Positions 62,024 to 64,000 of a stretch of DNA of 64,000 nt are shown in pieces. The stretch is from PHAA01 sp963665865 (GTDB taxonomy: Bacteria > Bacillota > Syntrophomonadia > Syntrophomonadales > Syntrophomonadaceae): the NCBI GenBank assembly GCA_963665865.2, contig CAXXWF010000001.1, positions 2,790,001 to 2,854,000 of the forward strand. Reading direction: 5' to 3'. The notes below the pieces were generated by a model, which did not search any database, had not been told where the DNA came from, and saw nothing but the letters and a program-made list of their open reading frames with translations. Within the stretch, counting starts at the first letter, position 1; each line of letters starts with the position of its first letter. The translations under genes and the position numbers were made by a program.

Positions 62024-62091
62024 ATATAAACCCCTTAAACAAAAACAATTATTTCAAGAATCAGGTGAAAGTCATATGCGGTTGAGAATAC

Positions 62092-64000
62092 TTATACCTC
62101 ATGCTCAGCAGAGACTAACTGCACCTTTGGCTTCCTTTTAAACCTAACCATTAAATCATCCAGTATCGTATACATTACCGGCACCACCAGCAGGGTTAAG
62201 AGAGTGGAAGAAATGAGCCCTCCGATTATGGCTAGAGCCATCGGCTGACGCATCTCAGATCCGGTACTTAACGCCAGAGCTGAAGGAAGCATACCACCAA
62301 TCATAGCCAGGGTAGTCATCAAAATAGGCCGCAAACGGATTAAGCCAGATTCCAGTATGGCTTCTCTACGTTCAATCCCAGCCGAACGTCTCTGCTTAAT
62401 AAAATCCACCAGCAGGATAGCATTTTTGGTTACCAACCCTAATAAGAATATAATGCCTATTCCTCCAACCATACTTAGTCCACTGCCGCTCACATATAAT
62501 GCTATCATCGCCCCTATAATAGCAAGCGGCAGAGCAAACATAATTGCCAGTGGATCAATAAAACTTTCAAATTGGGCGGCCAAAATTAAAAATATAAATA
62601 ATATCCCTAAAATCACCGCTTGTATTAAACCACCCAAAGCCTCCTGCATTGAGGCTTGATCTCCGCCCATACCGGTACTTATCCCTTTGGGTAATGGCAG
62701 TTCGCTATTTAATTTTTTCATAAAGGCAGAACTCAGTTCACTTGAAGATATGCCTACATAATTAGCCTGAACTTGTATTTCTCGATTTTTATCATAACGG
62801 TTTATGGTTGATGATGAGGTTGTATAAACTTTTTTGGTTAACTGGTCAAGAGCGACCATTCCTGTGTTTGAATTGGAACTAGGCAAATATATACCATCAA
62901 AGCTGCTGAGATCACGACGCTGGTCATCTTTTAGCAGGGCCCGCACATCATAGCGGTTATTGCCGACTTCATATTGCCCGACAACTACCCCATTAAACAA
63001 CGTTTTTAAGGTAGTGGATACCGTTGCGGCACTGACTCCCAGGTCGGCCGCTACATCTCTGTCAACCACTATCTGGGCTTCTGGTTTCCCAGCTTTATAG
63101 CTAATGCCTACATCAACGGCTCCAGGTATCTGGCTTAATATCTGTTTGGCTTTTTGACTGTATGCCAGGAGTTGACCAAAATCCTCGCCCTGAATATGAA
63201 GGGTATAATTCTTACCGGAGCTCATGCCATTGGATGATCCGGCTACGGATAAATCAATTCCGGAGACCTGTTTTAATTCATCCCGCATTTTGGCTGAGAT
63301 TTCATCAACACTTTCTTTCCTATCCTGCTTATCCGTCAGTTCAATACTTAGACTAACACTATCCTGTTTTACGGTCGTATAAATGTTGCGGACATCAGGG
63401 TATTTGTTGACAATCGTCTCTATAGACTTCGCTTTTTTTTCCGCTGCGTCTAGCGTTAAGCCCGAATCCAGACTAGCACTAATGGTGATTTTTCCTTTGT
63501 CTTGAGCGGGCTGAAAACTGATACTCATTTGCGGTATTAAAGCCAGGCTGAGAAGAAATAAAATTATCGTTATAGCCATAGTCTTCTTGCGATTACTCAG
63601 TACCAGCCCTAGTAAACTTCGGTAATAAACTGCCAGTTTATCAAATAATTGATTAAATTTAGCTAAAAATCTCCCCACTGGCCCCTTGGGGTGCTGGTCT
63701 TCTTCATTTTTAAGATAGCGCGAAGCTAATAATGGCACCAAGGTTAACGATACAAATAAAGAAACCAGTACACTGAAAGCTATAGTTAAACCGAATTCCT
63801 TAAAAAATGATCCTAGCATTCCACTCATCATGGACATGGGCAGAAATACCGCCACTATCGTAAATGTAGTGGCCATAACTGCCAAGCTGATTTCCGTGGT
63901 ACCTTCCTGAGCAGCTTGCAATGGAGATTTCCCCATTCGCAGATGCCGAACAATATTCTCAATAACCACAATGGAATCGTCTATCAGCAATCCCACCGCT
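62092..64000 (-). CDS. RND (HAE1-type) efflux pump, 5' part outside window
   Basis: At least 636 residues of a hydrophobe/amphiphile RND exporter. The frame is open to base 64000 and begins in helix 4 (AVGLLIDDSIVVIENIV), so the first ~400 residues are missing. Visible are the helix 4 acidic pair DD used in proton relay, the porter domain with large loops and the second helix group (GFGNVxx-like GLVTKNAILLVDF). In Firmicutes such proteins (SwrC-like) export surfactants and drugs. Order on the minus strand is RND, MFS, TetR. Confidence 0.93.
   Translation of the reverse strand, partial: AVGLLIDDSIVVIENIVRHLRMGKSPLQAAQEGTTEISLAVMATTFTIVAVFLPMSMMSGMLGSFFKEFGLTIAFSVLVSLFVSLTLVPLLASRYLKNEEDQHPKGPVGRFLAKFNQLFDKLAVYYRSLLGLVLSNRKKTMAITIILFLLSLALIPQMSISFQPAQDKGKITISASLDSGLTLDAAEKKAKSIETIVNKYPDVRNIYTTVKQDSVSLSIELTDKQDRKESVDEISAKMRDELKQVSGIDLSVAGSSNGMSSGKNYTLHIQGEDFGQLLAYSQKAKQILSQIPGAVDVGISYKAGKPEAQIVVDRDVAADLGVSAATVSTTLKTLFNGVVVGQYEVGNNRYDVRALLKDDQRRDLSSFDGIYLPSSNSNTGMVALDQLTKKVYTTSSSTINRYDKNREIQVQANYVGISSSELSSAFMKKLNSELPLPKGISTGMGGDQASMQEALGGLIQAVILGILFIFLILAAQFESFIDPLAIMFALPLAIIGAMIALYVSGSGLSMVGGIGIIFLLGLVTKNAILLVDFIKQRRSAGIERREAILESGLIRLRPILMTTLAMIGGMLPSALALSTGSEMRQPMALAIIGGLISSTLLTLLVVPVMYTILDDLMVRFKRKPKVQLVSAEHEV

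Noticed and set aside
1..64000. CRISPR array, prophage or complete insertion sequence
   Set aside because: No regularly spaced repeats, phage structural genes or transposase frames were found; only small inverted repeats are present.

Overview
The window looks like chromosomal DNA of a strictly anaerobic, hydrogen-metabolising member of the Firmicutes (Clostridia, in the broad Peptococcaceae/Syntrophomonadales sense). I infer this from the gene content: periplasmic Tat-exported [NiFe] hydrogenases with cytochrome b, pyruvate formate-lyase, double-cubane cluster proteins with an ATP-driven activator, acyl-CoA metabolism, strong AGGAGG-type ribosome binding sites and frequent GTG/TTG starts. 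I cannot name the species. There are no rRNA or tRNA genes, CRISPR arrays or intact transposase genes.

Layout. 1-7010 (minus): the 3' part of hflX, a YgiQ-type radical SAM protein, an ABC-F ATPase and a P1B metal ATPase. 7288-10884 (minus): iron uptake (feoB, feoA, a small Cys-rich membrane protein) behind a DtxR-type operator and a Fur-like box, with a DtxR-FeoA fusion regulator. 11113-19015: pyruvate formate-lyase and its activase on the plus strand, interleaved with two double-cubane cluster (YjiM-like) proteins, one activator ATPase, a Mop-type molybdate-binding protein and an unknown protein. 19204-20978: two lipoproteins, a decayed thioesterase copy and a small Cys-containing protein. 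21310-28508: a catabolic cluster (acyl-CoA dehydrogenase, beta-aminoacyl-CoA ammonia-lyase-like protein, class III CoA transferase, MFS transporter, M20 amidohydrolase) with a divergent Lrp regulator; together these suggest uptake, hydrolysis, CoA activation and deamination of an acylated beta-amino acid.

30491-44845 (minus) is the core of the window. It holds two paralogous hydrogenase operons (small subunit, large subunit, cytochrome b, maturation protease) and the full hypABCDEF set. Copy 2 (hypAB-hyaABCD, 40083-44845) looks like the ancestral arrangement. Copy 1 (30491-34137) still carries a dead 3' fragment of hypB. In copy 2 the large subunit has one in-frame UGA exactly where copy 1 has the second cysteine of the N-terminal active-site motif (residue 64), followed by a SECIS-like hairpin that copy 1 lacks. 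This is a candidate selenocysteine at a nickel-iron bridging position, not at the C-terminal position used by known [NiFeSe] enzymes. Both operons are preceded by a recurring ~100-nt leader RNA whose basal stem competes with an intrinsic terminator. Two copies stand in tandem before copy 1; one copy plus a degenerate one precede hypA. It looks like an undescribed riboswitch-type element, and a possibly related hairpin precedes cbiM.

45795-50804 (minus): an energy-coupling-factor Ni/Co transporter (CbiM, NikN-like, CbiQ, CbiO) with a CooT-DUF4198-like protein, an FmdE-like protein and a DUF3842 protein; nickel supply for the hydrogenases is the simplest reading. 51155-59818 (plus): a complete kdp potassium system with two tandem kdpF-like genes and an unknown gene between kdpC and kdpD. 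59846-64000 (minus): TetR regulator, 14-TM drug exporter and the 3' part of an RND pump. Four inverted repeats sharing a GGGACAAGGGGAC-type core are scattered through intergenic DNA, one of them inside the cbi operon.
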